Shown one piece after another: positions 1-7,679 of a DNA stretch of 64,000 bases. Location of the stretch: NCBI GenBank assembly GCA_958366985.1, contig CATXDC010000013.1, forward strand, positions 25,830 through 89,829, in the 5' to 3' direction. The translations under genes were made by a program, and so were the position numbers. A model generated the notes under the pieces. It saw nothing but the letters and a program-made list of their open reading frames with translations, had not been told where the DNA came from and did not search any database. Positions within the stretch are counted from its first letter, which is position 1. Each line of letters opens with the position of its first letter. Origin of the DNA: an uncultured Oscillospiraceae bacterium. Lineage in GTDB: Bacteria; Bacillota; Clostridia; Oscillospirales; Acutalibacteraceae.

Positions 1-86
1 TTTCCGGCTGCTATATGATAAACATAAATGCCCACCGGAATCACCATTATCAAATAAATGATAATGGTACATATAATCTGTAACAT
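1..86 (-). CDS. kdpA: Potassium-transporting ATPase subunit KdpA, N-terminal fragment
   Basis: KdpA is the K+-selective channel subunit of the high-affinity KdpFABC P-type ATPase. Only the first 28 codons lie in the window; the gene runs off the left edge. The visible N-terminus is hydrophobic and includes the PVGIY stretch, close to the PLG-Y pattern at the start of KdpA. The ATG at 86 has a GGAGG SD about 8 nt upstream. It follows kdpF by 20 bp in one operon with the small ORF at 197-295. The identification leans on the intact kdpF next to it and on kdpDE upstream. Confidence 0.8.
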   Translation of the reverse strand, partial: MLQIICTIIIYLIMVIPVGIYVYHIAAG

Positions 87-106
87 TATAATTCCTCCTG
101 GCGGTT

Positions 107-184
107 TTAAAATTTTTCAGGGTGTACCAAAGCATAAACTAAATAACCACCCATTAACGCAACAATCACTCCAAGAACAACCAT
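107..184 (-). CDS. kdpF: KdpF, small stabilising subunit of the Kdp K+ ATPase
   Basis: This 25-residue single-span membrane peptide starts MVVLGVIVALMG and ends LVYALVHPEKF. The YL-YAL--PEKF ending is diagnostic of KdpF, which sits in the membrane beside KdpA/KdpB and stabilises the complex. It starts at an ATG 7 nt after an AGGAGAG SD and lies 20 bp upstream of kdpA, the usual order. It is short enough that automatic gene callers may miss it. Confidence 0.88.
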   Translation of the reverse strand: MVVLGVIVALMGGYLVYALVHPEKF

Positions 185-196
185 GTGCTCTCCTCC

Positions 197-295
197 TTAC
201 TCATGCTTATCCACCTGCTTATGACACCAATCAATCAGCAGGAATATAAGACCTAGACAACCTGCCAAAATTGCTATCATTAGAAAATCCATCAT
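197..295 (-). CDS. Small membrane protein at the head of the kdpFABC operon
   Basis: A 32-residue ORF starts MMDFLMIAILAG, has one hydrophobic helix (about residues 4-21), then an Asp-Trp-Cys turn and a charged tail (KQVDKHE). It has a GAGGAGG SD, and its stop lies 12 bp before the kdpF ATG, so it is the first gene of the transcript. I do not recognise a named family. From memory, short single-span ORFs with a conserved Cys just after the helix precede kdpF in several phyla, so it may be an unnamed Kdp accessory subunit. The function is inferred only from position. Confidence 0.6.
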   Translation of the reverse strand: MMDFLMIAILAGCLGLIFLLIDWCHKQVDKHE

Positions 296-328
296 AACAA
301 TATCCTCCTCTTCGGTTTTACACATGAC

Positions 329-405
329 ATTGTAACAGCTTTGCTGTGAAATTTGCGTTAGCGTTTTTTTATGGATATAAAGATTGCGTTAAGATTATTT
401 TTACA
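329..405. promoter_or_regulatory. Promoter/operator region of the kdpFABC operon, candidate KdpE sites
   Basis: Reading on the minus strand, a TACAAT -10 lies at 334-329 with no good -35. Instead a TAACGCA element sits at the -35 position (354-360) and repeats at 385-391, next to an AT-rich TTTTTACA-like tract. An activator-dependent promoter with two direct repeats about three helical turns apart fits an OmpR-family regulator such as KdpE. That KdpE binds here is inference. Confidence 0.45.
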
Positions 406-410
406 CACAA

Positions 411-455
411 AAAAATAACGCCGTCTGTTACTAATAAACAAACAGCGTTATTTTT
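411..455. terminator. Terminator after kdpE
   Basis: Long inverted repeat (AATAACGC..GCGTTATT arms with a TATT-containing loop) flanked by A and T runs on both sides, immediately after the kdpE stop. It separates the kdpDE transcript from the kdpFABC promoter. The symmetry would allow function in both directions. Confidence 0.75.
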
Positions 456-459
456 GTCG

Positions 460-1158
460 TTATTGCCTTATCATACGGTATCCTACGCCGATATGAGTTT
501 GAATATATTTAGGGTCCGATGGATTTTCTTCAATCTTTTTACGTAAAGTAGCCATAAATACCCTCAGCGACGGAGTATCAGAGGCCAAGGCACTGCCCCA
601 AACTTCTTTCAATATATAGTTATGAGTAAGAACCTTTCCTGTATTTTTTGCAAGCACACACAAAAGCTTATACTCTATTGGAGTCAGATGCACTTCTTCG
701 TCTTTCATATATGCACAGCCGGCGGCGTAGTCGATTGTAAGGTCGCCGTTTTTATAAACGCTCGACTGGGTTTGAGCCAGATTCTCTTCCGCATGACTGC
801 GGCGCAGTGCAACACGCAAACGAGCCAGCAGCTCATCAATACTGAACGGTTTTGTAAGATAATCATCCGCTCCGGCATCTAAGGCTTCTACCTTATCCTG
901 ATCCTCACTTCTTGCGCTTACTACAATAATAGGCACATTACTCCATCCACGGATTTTTCGGATAATGTCAACTCCGTCCATATCAGGAAGACCTAAATCA
1001 AGAATGATTACATCGGCGTTATAGGAAACTGCGTCCAGCAGGGCACCGGCTCCATTTTTCGCTGTATGATACTGATAGTTCTGAGTGTCGAGAGTAGTCC
1101 TTATTAAGTTTGTGATAGCAACGTCGTCTTCTACCACAAGAATTTTAGGTTTATACAT
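460..1158 (-). CDS. kdpE: KdpE response regulator (OmpR family)
   Basis: A 232-residue two-component response regulator that activates kdpFABC under K+ limitation or osmotic stress. The receiver domain (about 1-120) shows the acidic pair EDD near the N-terminus, the phosphoacceptor Asp in VIILDLGLPDMDG, and the conserved Lys in YLTKPFS. The C-terminal winged helix (about 130-232) ends IGVGYRMIRQ, typical of OmpR/PhoB proteins. The start overlaps the kdpD 3' end by 8 bp, so translation is coupled. Length is normal for KdpE. Confidence 0.95.
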   Translation of the reverse strand: MYKPKILVVEDDVAITNLIRTTLDTQNYQYHTAKNGAGALLDAVSYNADVIILDLGLPDMDGVDIIRKIRGWSNVPIIVVSARSEDQDKVEALDAGADDYLTKPFSIDELLARLRVALRRSHAEENLAQTQSSVYKNGDLTIDYAAGCAYMKDEEVHLTPIEYKLLCVLAKNTGKVLTHNYILKEVWGSALASDTPSLRVFMATLRKKIEENPSDPKYIQTHIGVGYRMIRQ

Positions 1159-3844
1159 TGTTTAAATTCACTTCCTCTAAAGGTAATGTAAAGGAAAATA
1201 CTGAACCGTGGGGAACATTGTCACTGACGGATATTGTTCCGCCGTGAGCCTCTACAATAGATTTGCACAAGCTAAGACCAAGACCAAGTCCCCTTCTGCT
1301 GTCCGCCTTTCCGATACCTGCTGTATAGAACATATCAAACAGATGCTTTTTAGATTCATCAGAAATACCGGGGCCGTCATCGACTATCTGAATACATACC
1401 ATATTATTATCCTGTTTTTTGGCTGAAAGCAAAATGTGGGAACCTTCCGGAGTATACTTTATGGCATTATTCAAAATATTTATTATTACCTGAACAATCA
1501 GTCGTACATCCATTTTCGCCATTAAAAGATCATCGTCAAGTTCTACTGATATCTCATGTTCTGATACTTTTCGATCCACATGGGAAATTGCCTCTCTGAA
1601 AACATCATCAATTAGTTCTGCATTCATTTGAAGATGCATAGTTCCGTTTTCAATTCTTGTAATGGATAAAAGATTCTCTGTAAGGTTTACAAGCCACATG
1701 GAATCGTCATAAATCGAACTATATATCTCCTGCTTTTTGCCTTCATCTAACGAAATACTTTTTTCCATCAAAACTCCGGCATTTCCGCTGATACTGGTAA
1801 GCGGTGTTCGAAGATCATGCGAAATTGCACGCAGCAAATTGGAACGAAGACGCTCTCTCTGAGTTTCCATTTCAATTGCTTGCTTTTCGGCTCGCAGTCT
1901 GCGGCGTTCCAAAATCAATCCACATTCATTTAGAAGAGAAATCAGCAAATTTTTTTCAAAAACATCAAGCGGCGGATAATATTTTGACGGGATACCAATC
2001 ACACCCATAACTTCCTGATTTCCTCTGACGGATAAATATAAATTATGAGCATGAGACAACGTGTTAGTGGTTGCGCCTGCATGTTTATTATTTTTTACAA
2101 CCCAGTCAGCAACACCTATTTCTTCCGGGGACATTGCTCCGATTAATTTATTTGTTTCTGACTGTGGGCAGACCTGAAATGAAAGATCTTCTCCTTTTAT
2201 CGCCAGTGAATACAAAATAGGACGATCTAAAAGTGCTCTTATCTGTTCCGCTGCAAACGCAATAATTTCATGTTCATCACGTCCCTGTTGCATTTTTTGG
2301 CTGCTATTCATCAAAAGTTCCATATAATAGGCTTTTTGAGCAGACTGCCGTGCCTGTTTTTTTACTCGTGTAGCTAAAGTACTTGAAATAATACTTGCCA
2401 CCATCATAATCAGGAAAGTAACCGGATAATCCGGATCATTAGCCTCCAAAGTAAATCTGGGAACTGTGAAAAAGAAATTAAATGAGATAACACTGAGAAG
2501 TGATGCAAGAGCTCCATACAAATGTCCATATGTCCAAATTGCAGTAAGCAATACACCTAAAATATATACGGTAATAATATTTGCCTCTCGAAGTCCGGCA
2601 GTATAAAACAAGAAACTTATTGCCGTTGCAGAAATCGTAATCAGCACTGCCTTCAATAAATCAGTCCATCTGAATTTTTGCTCCTCTTTTCGAAGTAAGC
2701 TATATTTTTTCTTGTACAGTGGCTGAGTATCCGGAATAATATAAATATCAATATCCCCGGCTAATTTCGTCAGTTTATCAGCTAATGTCTTACTTCGCAA
2801 AAATAATGTAGATTTGTGATTTGTTCTTCCTAAAACAATTTTAGTAATACCACTAACCTTGGCATATTCGGCAATTTGTACAGCTGGGTCATCTCCATAA
2901 ACTGTTGCAATTTGAGCACCTAACTGTTCTGCCAGGCGAAGATTATCCCTTAACCGCTTTAACCCTTCTCCCTTAAGTTCTCTTGTTTCAGGGGTTTCAA
3001 CAAATAAAGCCGTAAATCCACTGTGAAAAGCCTCCGCCATACGGGCAGCAGTTCGAATAACCTTAGCATTAGAAGGAGAACTTGAAAGACAAATCATAAT
3101 ATGTTCTCCTGCTTTGGCTACTGTTTCATTTCCGCTTTTTTGAGCATTTCGGCTTAACCTATCCGCAGTACGACGTAAGGCAATTTCACGAAGTGCTGCC
3201 AAGTTATCTTTTGTGAAAAAATGATTAAGCGCACGAGAAGCTTGATTTTTGCGATATACTTTTCCCGATTGCAACCGTGCAATTAAATCGTCTGGTTCAA
3301 TGTCAACCAGTTCAACTTGATCTGCAGAATCAAATACATAATCAGGAATGCGTTCGCTGACAGCAACCTGCGTAATAGATGCTACCAAATCATTAAGTGA
3401 TTCCAGATGCTGAACATTAACAGTTGTGTAAACATCAATACCCGCCCGCAGGAGCTCTTCCACATCCTGATAACGTTTGGCATGACGACATCCTGCCACA
3501 TTGCTGTGTGCCAATTCGTCCACAAGTACTATTTGCGGCTGACGCTTGAGGGCAGCATCTAAATCAAATTCTTTGAGTAAAATTCCTTTATAATCAACTT
3601 CTTTATTGGGAAGCTGCTCTAATCCTTCAAGCAGTGCAAGAGTATCAGGTCTGGTATGCCGTTCAATATATCCAACTACAATATCGATTCCCTGTTTTTT
3701 AGCTTGATGTGCAGCTTCAAGCATAGCGTAAGTTTTACCGACACCTGCTGCATAGCCAAAGAAAATTTTCAGGCTTCCCTGTTTTTGATTGCTTGGCTGT
3801 ACTTTATAAACAGCTTCCATATTCTCCAATGTCGCATCACCCAA
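1151..3844 (-). CDS. kdpD: KdpD sensor histidine kinase
   Basis: An 897-residue full-length KdpD. The N-terminal KdpD domain has a Walker A-like GYAAGVGKT (about 30-38) and a Walker B-like IVLVDELAHSN. A universal-stress-protein domain follows (about 250-375), then four closely spaced membrane helices (about 395-490), a GAF-like region (about 520-650), the phosphoacceptor His in AISHDLRTPL, and a HATPase domain with DDGPGIS and GLGLGLS. It senses K+ status and phosphorylates KdpE, encoded immediately downstream with an 8-bp overlap. USP domains in Firmicutes KdpD proteins can bind c-di-AMP; that is family knowledge and is not visible here. Confidence 0.96.
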   Translation of the reverse strand: MGDATLENMEAVYKVQPSNQKQGSLKIFFGYAAGVGKTYAMLEAAHQAKKQGIDIVVGYIERHTRPDTLALLEGLEQLPNKEVDYKGILLKEFDLDAALKRQPQIVLVDELAHSNVAGCRHAKRYQDVEELLRAGIDVYTTVNVQHLESLNDLVASITQVAVSERIPDYVFDSADQVELVDIEPDDLIARLQSGKVYRKNQASRALNHFFTKDNLAALREIALRRTADRLSRNAQKSGNETVAKAGEHIMICLSSSPSNAKVIRTAARMAEAFHSGFTALFVETPETRELKGEGLKRLRDNLRLAEQLGAQIATVYGDDPAVQIAEYAKVSGITKIVLGRTNHKSTLFLRSKTLADKLTKLAGDIDIYIIPDTQPLYKKKYSLLRKEEQKFRWTDLLKAVLITISATAISFLFYTAGLREANIITVYILGVLLTAIWTYGHLYGALASLLSVISFNFFFTVPRFTLEANDPDYPVTFLIMMVASIISSTLATRVKKQARQSAQKAYYMELLMNSSQKMQQGRDEHEIIAFAAEQIRALLDRPILYSLAIKGEDLSFQVCPQSETNKLIGAMSPEEIGVADWVVKNNKHAGATTNTLSHAHNLYLSVRGNQEVMGVIGIPSKYYPPLDVFEKNLLISLLNECGLILERRRLRAEKQAIEMETQRERLRSNLLRAISHDLRTPLTSISGNAGVLMEKSISLDEGKKQEIYSSIYDDSMWLVNLTENLLSITRIENGTMHLQMNAELIDDVFREAISHVDRKVSEHEISVELDDDLLMAKMDVRLIVQVIINILNNAIKYTPEGSHILLSAKKQDNNMVCIQIVDDGPGISDESKKHLFDMFYTAGIGKADSRRGLGLGLSLCKSIVEAHGGTISVSDNVPHGSVFSFTLPLEEVNLNNV

Positions 3845-3861
3845 TCTTTCTATTCTTTTTC

Positions 3862-3940
3862 ATTATACCATATCAAATCTTTTTATGATGTAAAGACGGC
3901 GTTTATAGCATTAAGATTGTATTAAGAAAGTAAATCTTAA
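3862..3940. promoter_or_regulatory. kdpD promoter with KdpE-like direct repeats
   Basis: On the minus strand an extended -10 (TGGTATAAT, -10 at 3867-3862) lies about 20 bp before the kdpD start and lacks a consensus -35. Upstream, ATTAAG occurs at 3910 and 3921 (11-bp phase) with a third inverted copy at 3935-3940. The GC(G/A)TTAAGATT stretch resembles the sequence at 386-396 before kdpF. This suggests KdpE autoregulation; it is inferred from shared sequence only. Confidence 0.4.
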
Positions 3941-4039
3941 TTCCTTATTAACGGTTATTTGTATCCTCTAACACTATCTTTTCACAATTTATGATATGCT
4001 CTGAAACATAAAAGAATTGATGAAGAGGTGTTTGGAATA

Positions 4040-4285
4040 ATGACCAGACAGTTATACGGCATAAATCACTATACTAAAAACAATTTTGTTGACAGCTATA
4101 CTTTCTTCCCTTTAAAAAACAAACGAATAGAATTTAAGGATAAAATGGGAACTTATTTCAGTTACCATCCCATTGTGTTTTGGGTGGTTACTTTTCTTGG
4201 TATTCCCATAGGAATTTTATTAGCCGTTGGACTCGCAACTACAATATTTGGACTGATGCTTTTAGGGATTACATCATTAATATAA
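4040..4285 (+). CDS. Small membrane protein of unknown function
   Basis: An 81-residue protein with a polar N-terminal half and one or two hydrophobic segments from about residue 45 to the end (PIVFWVVTFLGIPIGILLAV followed by a second hydrophobic stretch). I chose the ATG at 4040 because GAAGAGGTG sits about 10 nt upstream; a GTG at 4028 is inside that SD. It is a single gene followed by its own terminator and is not related in layout to kdp or the prophage. No family recognised. Confidence 0.55.
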   Translation: MTRQLYGINHYTKNNFVDSYTFFPLKNKRIEFKDKMGTYFSYHPIVFWVVTFLGIPIGILLAVGLATTIFGLMLLGITSLI

Positions 4286-4329
4286 GCTTATAATCATTTT
4301 ATCATAAAATTAATATAATTCTATCACTA

Positions 4330-4360
4330 AGCGCATTCGATTATAATCGAATGCGCTTTT
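4330..4360 (+). terminator. Terminator of the 4040-4285 gene
   Basis: A perfect 28-bp palindrome (AGCGCATTCGATTA and its complement) ends in TTTT, 45 bp after the stop codon. Confidence 0.8.
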
Positions 4361-4370
4361 CGTTATACAA

Positions 4371-4400
4371 ATAAAAAAGCAGCACCCTTTCGGATGCTGC
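4371..4400 (-). terminator. Original rpsI-rplM terminator, now separated from rpsI by the prophage
   Basis: On the minus strand GCAGCATCC-gaaa-GGGTGCTGC (one G-U pair) is followed by TTTTTTATTT. It lies 16 bp outside attL. Before integration it would have been just downstream of the rpsI stop codon on the same strand. Its orientation and position make it the ancestral S9-L13 terminator. Confidence 0.75.
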
Positions 4401-4416
4401 ATAAATAACAAGTATT

Positions 4417-4434
4417 CTGTTATCTCTTGGAGAA
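4417..4434. repeat. attL, 18-bp core shared with the rpsI 3' end
   Basis: CTGTTATCTCTTGGAGAA is identical to 36204-36221, where it encodes the last four residues (FSKR) and stop of ribosomal protein S9 on the minus strand. It marks the left end of the prophage. Confidence 0.9.
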
Positions 4435-4514
4435 TTTATTTTCTTTGTGTAAAGGCTTTTTTATCGGTTTTGTGTATTACCTGAGTATTATTATGTGGTT
4501 CTCTGTAGGGCTAC

Positions 4515-4546
4515 ACTAAAAACTAAAGGAGCGTCAGTGACGCTCC
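4515..4546 (-). terminator. Terminator of the phage late operon
   Basis: On the minus strand the hairpin GGAGCGTCA-CTGACGCTCC-like stem (4528-4546) is followed by a T-rich stretch. It lies 80 bp past the last late gene. Confidence 0.6.
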
Positions 4547-4626
4547 CCACACAAAACCTATGGTTTTTGATTACATTTAGATTATATCATAAAACAGATA
4601 AGATTACAATATCAGCTTAATGACAT

Positions 4627-5037
4627 TTAATCGTTCTTGTTTTTGAGCATTTCGATCCCCTCAATGAGCTTTTTGGGGATTGGTATTCCCATAAGTCCGG
4701 CATTCTCAATAATTGATATGCTCTCATTGGCAATGAACCCAATTATTACTGCATCCCTCACAAAGGTTGACGGTGTAAGTGCCGAGAGCCGGCACGCTAC
4801 AAGCACTACAAGAAGAGTTACGCCTTTACGGCAAAGCCCTTTAAATCCTGCTCTGCTTTCAAGAGCACCGCCCTCGGTTTTCGGGCTTTTGTGAAATACG
4901 CCTGCCACAATCAGGCCTGTAATATAGTCAATGGACATGAATATTACAAGAGTCGTAAGGGATGCGTCCCAGCCGCCGAAAAGCCAGGCGATACCGCTTC
5001 CTAAAACTCCCACAGCAGCACAGAGTAAATCCTTCAT
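4627..5037 (-). CDS. Phage holin, TcdE/phage_holin_4 type
   Basis: A 136-residue inner-membrane protein with an N-terminal hydrophobic segment, a second around the signature MSIDYITGLIVAG (about 36-48), and a third around VTLLVVLVACRLSA. The DYITG motif followed by a polar loop with ESRAGFKGL is typical of the phage_holin_4 family, which includes TcdE. It forms membrane lesions that release the endolysin at lysis. It is the last gene of the late operon and starts 4 bp after the amidase stop. A second, unrelated holin lies at 6273-6629. Confidence 0.88.
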   Translation of the reverse strand: MKDLLCAAVGVLGSGIAWLFGGWDASLTTLVIFMSIDYITGLIVAGVFHKSPKTEGGALESRAGFKGLCRKGVTLLVVLVACRLSALTPSTFVRDAVIIGFIANESISIIENAGLMGIPIPKKLIEGIEMLKNKND

Positions 5038-5041
5038 AGTG

Positions 5042-6280
5042 TCACCTCACGTCAGCTGCATTCACAAATCCTGTTACATTTTCACCTATGGGTGTTTTGC
5101 CGCATCTGTCCTTTGAGGTTGTGATACGGTATCTTCCATCGATGTTTTCACCGTCATAAAGGTAATAAGTGCCTGTAATGGTATTGGCAGGTGTGGCAGC
5201 TGACGCTGAACCGTAAAGCTTTGCACTGATGAGCTTCACCGCCATGCCTTTATAGGGTTTTGAGGGTTCAGGTGCTGTACCGGATGAACCGCTGTCCCCC
5301 TCACCGACTAAGGAAGCATCAATGTATCCTGTGACGTTTTCTCCTGTGGGAGTTTTGCCGCATCTGTCTTTTGAGGTGGTAATACGATATCTTCCGCCGA
5401 TATTCATTCCGTCATACAGATAATATGTACCCGTTACGGTGTTTGCCGGATTTTTTGCTGAAGCCGATCCATAAAGCTTTGCACCTGTAAGCTTTACAGC
5501 CATTCCTGCAAAGGGTTTTGTGGGTTCGGGTGTTGGTTCCTGCTCAGAGGGATAAACCTCTTTTCCGTTCCAGTCAAAGACCTTGTAGCTGCCTCCCAGC
5601 TGCTTGCAATGGGTTATTGCTCCCTGTAAAATCTCGTAGGCACCTTTCTGATCCATGCATTTTCCATTATTCCAGCCTGTCCCGACACGGTAAAGATTTT
5701 TACTTTCGGGTTCAGGATCAGAAGATTCCTTTTTCTTTAATCTGAAATATTCAACAACCGCCTTTGCGATTGCTTCGCCCTCTTTTTTGAGCTCTGCTTC
5801 ACTGTCAACAATGAGACGATCCGACGCATTATCAAGGAAGGCAAATTCGGAAAGTACAGCAACAACGCCAAGACCTGAAGGTTCACGGAGCATTCCAAAA
5901 TTATGAGATGATAAGCTGTCAGCTTTTATTCCCCTGCTGTTCTGACCGATTGCTTTATAATACTTTTCGAGAACAGCGGCAAAAGTCTTTGATTTCACAT
6001 CGCCTTGCCAATAGAAAATCTCGCATCCGTCGCCGCCACCTGCATTGTGTGCAACGGTCACAACTGCATTTGCTCCATTCTTTTTAAGGAGATTAATTCG
6101 GTCGGCAATGAGCAGATATTTATCATCTTCTCTCGAAAGGAAAGGTTCACATTCATAGTCTTTAAGATAATCACGGCAATACTTTGACACTTTGAGATTA
6201 AGATTTTTCTCAATAAGTCCGCCGTAAGAAGCGCCGCCGTCACTGCCGCCGTGCTCCGGATTTATCATGATTTTAAACAT
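5042..6280 (-). CDS. Endolysin: N-acetylmuramoyl-L-alanine amidase with SPOR-like and duplicated C-terminal domains
   Basis: A 412-residue protein that cuts the peptide stem from MurNAc at host lysis. The amidase_3 domain (about 1-180) has zinc ligands visible as NPEHGG (His10) and VAHNA (His78), with the catalytic Glu in LSEFAF (about 145). A SPOR-like region (about 195-245) follows. Two nearly identical repeats of about 70 residues (256-326 and 342-411) likely bind the wall. The start is the ATG at 6280 after GAGGAGG; an in-frame upstream extension has no such support. It overlaps the upstream holin by 8 bp. Confidence 0.92.
   Translation of the reverse strand: MFKIMINPEHGGSDGGASYGGLIEKNLNLKVSKYCRDYLKDYECEPFLSREDDKYLLIADRINLLKKNGANAVVTVAHNAGGGDGCEIFYWQGDVKSKTFAAVLEKYYKAIGQNSRGIKADSLSSHNFGMLREPSGLGVVAVLSEFAFLDNASDRLIVDSEAELKKEGEAIAKAVVEYFRLKKKESSDPEPESKNLYRVGTGWNNGKCMDQKGAYEILQGAITHCKQLGGSYKVFDWNGKEVYPSEQEPTPEPTKPFAGMAVKLTGAKLYGSASAKNPANTVTGTYYLYDGMNIGGRYRITTSKDRCGKTPTGENVTGYIDASLVGEGDSGSSGTAPEPSKPYKGMAVKLISAKLYGSASAATPANTITGTYYLYDGENIDGRYRITTSKDRCGKTPIGENVTGFVNAADVR
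5048..5515 (-). repeat. Internal tandem duplication in the endolysin
   Basis: Two copies of an approximately 70-codon unit (5303-5515 and 5048-5257) share the blocks AVKL--AKLYGSASA and YRITTSKDRCGKTP, separated by a Gly/Ser/Pro linker. The high identity at protein level suggests a recent duplication or gene conversion. Confidence 0.85.
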
Positions 6281-6629
6281 TCGCTTTTTCCTCCTCTTTG
6301 TTTTCGGAAAGCGCTGCTTTAGCTTCATTTGCTTTGCGTTTCTGAATAATGAGCTGACTAATAAGAACTGCAAAACCGGTAACGAGAATGCCCTGAAGAA
6401 TTCCTTTGGTGATCTCTCCAACAGCAAGCTGCCAGTTTGAAAAATTCGCCGTTGCAATGGTGATGAGCAAGGCAAAAAATATACCGATAAGGCAAAGCAT
6501 CCAAGGTATGCTTGTATCCTTGACTTTTGCGGACTTCTTCATAATTAATCCAATGATAAGAAGCGCAGGAACGAGAATTAAATAATTCTCAAGAATGAAT
6601 TTAACTAAGTACTGAATTAAAGTTTCCAT
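6273..6629 (-). CDS. Second holin-like membrane protein (Hol44/phage_holin_5_2-like)
   Basis: A 118-residue protein with three hydrophobic segments (about 8-28, 42-60 and 74-93) and a charged tail (KRKANEAK..ENKEEEKANV). The layout LVPALLIIGLIMKKS, then a conserved IPW, then GILQGILVTGFAVLISQ matches the Hol44-type holin family. It lies just upstream of the amidase, with its 3' end overlapping the amidase start by 8 bp, the classic holin-lysin order. Which of the two holin candidates sets lysis timing cannot be told. Confidence 0.75.
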   Translation of the reverse strand: METLIQYLVKFILENYLILVPALLIIGLIMKKSAKVKDTSIPWMLCLIGIFFALLITIATANFSNWQLAVGEITKGILQGILVTGFAVLISQLIIQKRKANEAKAALSENKEEEKANV

Positions 6630-6655
6630 TTGCTTTTTTCCTCCTAAAAATTAAA

Positions 6656-7669
6656 TTAAGCAGTTCTCTTCCAAATGTAGCAAGTTATATACGGCGGCAT
6701 ATTGTTATGCGGCTCATCTCCTCCCGTTTTGTTCGAGTAAGCTGTAACTGTATACTGCTTTTTATATACAAACGGCGGGTTGTATGTTTCTGAAGAGCCA
6801 TCAAGACCGCTGTTTCGCACACTCAAATCATGGTTATGTGATGGCATTTCGTCGATTGTAAGTTTGTGTGTTTTTTCTCCTCCTGTTTTTTCCGCTGCGG
6901 AAAAGTCGGCATCAAACGAATCAACACCTACAATTGTGCGCCCCTTACCCCACAACTGCCAACTACCGCCGAATAATCCCCCGGGCGGCGCTGTTGATGT
7001 GGTGAGGTATAAAGATCCAACCGGATATATCATATCGAGAAGCTGCTCTTTTGTTATAGCGCTCTTCCAGTTGGCTGGCTGCCCTTCTTGTGAAGAATTG
7101 TATTCAAACTTTCCTCCACTAAACCTTAAACCGTGCACGCCGACACTTGTATTAACCTGGCTGCCGGTGTGGCCATCGAGCTCCAAGGTGAGAGAGCCTA
7201 CATCAGTTCCGTCTACTCTATCAGCTGCGGCATTAGCTCTGTCGGCGGCGGCTTCGGCGGCTTCTGTTGCTTGTCCTCCTCTTTCAAGAAGGTCATCTAT
7301 CAAGTCGCTGTTGTTACCACTCTGAGGAACGTTACCTGCAACTCTGTTCTTGCTTACCTTGACAGGATAATCGAACGTGATAAGGGTTTTGTCATCCTTA
7401 GTGAGCTTGATTTGAATGTTTGATGTGCCGACCTCATCGAACATAGTGTCTTTAACATCAATTAATACAGCGTTGTCTGCCGCTGCGGCAATATCGTATT
7501 GACAATATCCGGAAGGCTTTTCGACATATACTTTTGCCTCACTACCTTCAGGTATAGTGTAATCAGCGAATATTAATACAATAGGAAGAGCGTTGGTTCC
7601 TTGTACATATTCAATGGGATTGGGCAGTACCTGACGGGTTATATAGATATCTCTTGTGATTGCGTTCAT
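6656..7669 (-). CDS. Baseplate/tail fibre protein: BppU-like N-terminus with tail-collar C-terminus
   Basis: 337 residues. The N-terminal about 110 residues resemble the BppU upper-baseplate domain, which anchors fibres to the distal tail. An Ala-rich coiled-coil follows (ATEAAEAAADRANAAAD). The C-terminal domain has the collar-type block YPVGSLYLTTS, GGSWQLWGKGR, the SHNHD turn and a NNMPPYITCYIWKR ending, found in trimeric receptor-binding or collar proteins. It is the last structural gene before lysis, with GGAGG upstream of the ATG. It probably contributes to host recognition. Confidence 0.82.
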   Translation of the reverse strand: MNAITRDIYITRQVLPNPIEYVQGTNALPIVLIFADYTIPEGSEAKVYVEKPSGYCQYDIAAAADNAVLIDVKDTMFDEVGTSNIQIKLTKDDKTLITFDYPVKVSKNRVAGNVPQSGNNSDLIDDLLERGGQATEAAEAAADRANAAADRVDGTDVGSLTLELDGHTGSQVNTSVGVHGLRFSGGKFEYNSSQEGQPANWKSAITKEQLLDMIYPVGSLYLTTSTAPPGGLFGGSWQLWGKGRTIVGVDSFDADFSAAEKTGGEKTHKLTIDEMPSHNHDLSVRNSGLDGSSETYNPPFVYKKQYTVTAYSNKTGGDEPHNNMPPYITCYIWKRTA

Positions 7670-7679
7670 GGCTCACCTC

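Noticed and set aside
6780..7325. Plus-strand ORF of 181 codons within the BppU/collar gene
   Set aside because: Shadow frame; the minus-strand protein has recognisable domains and an SD.
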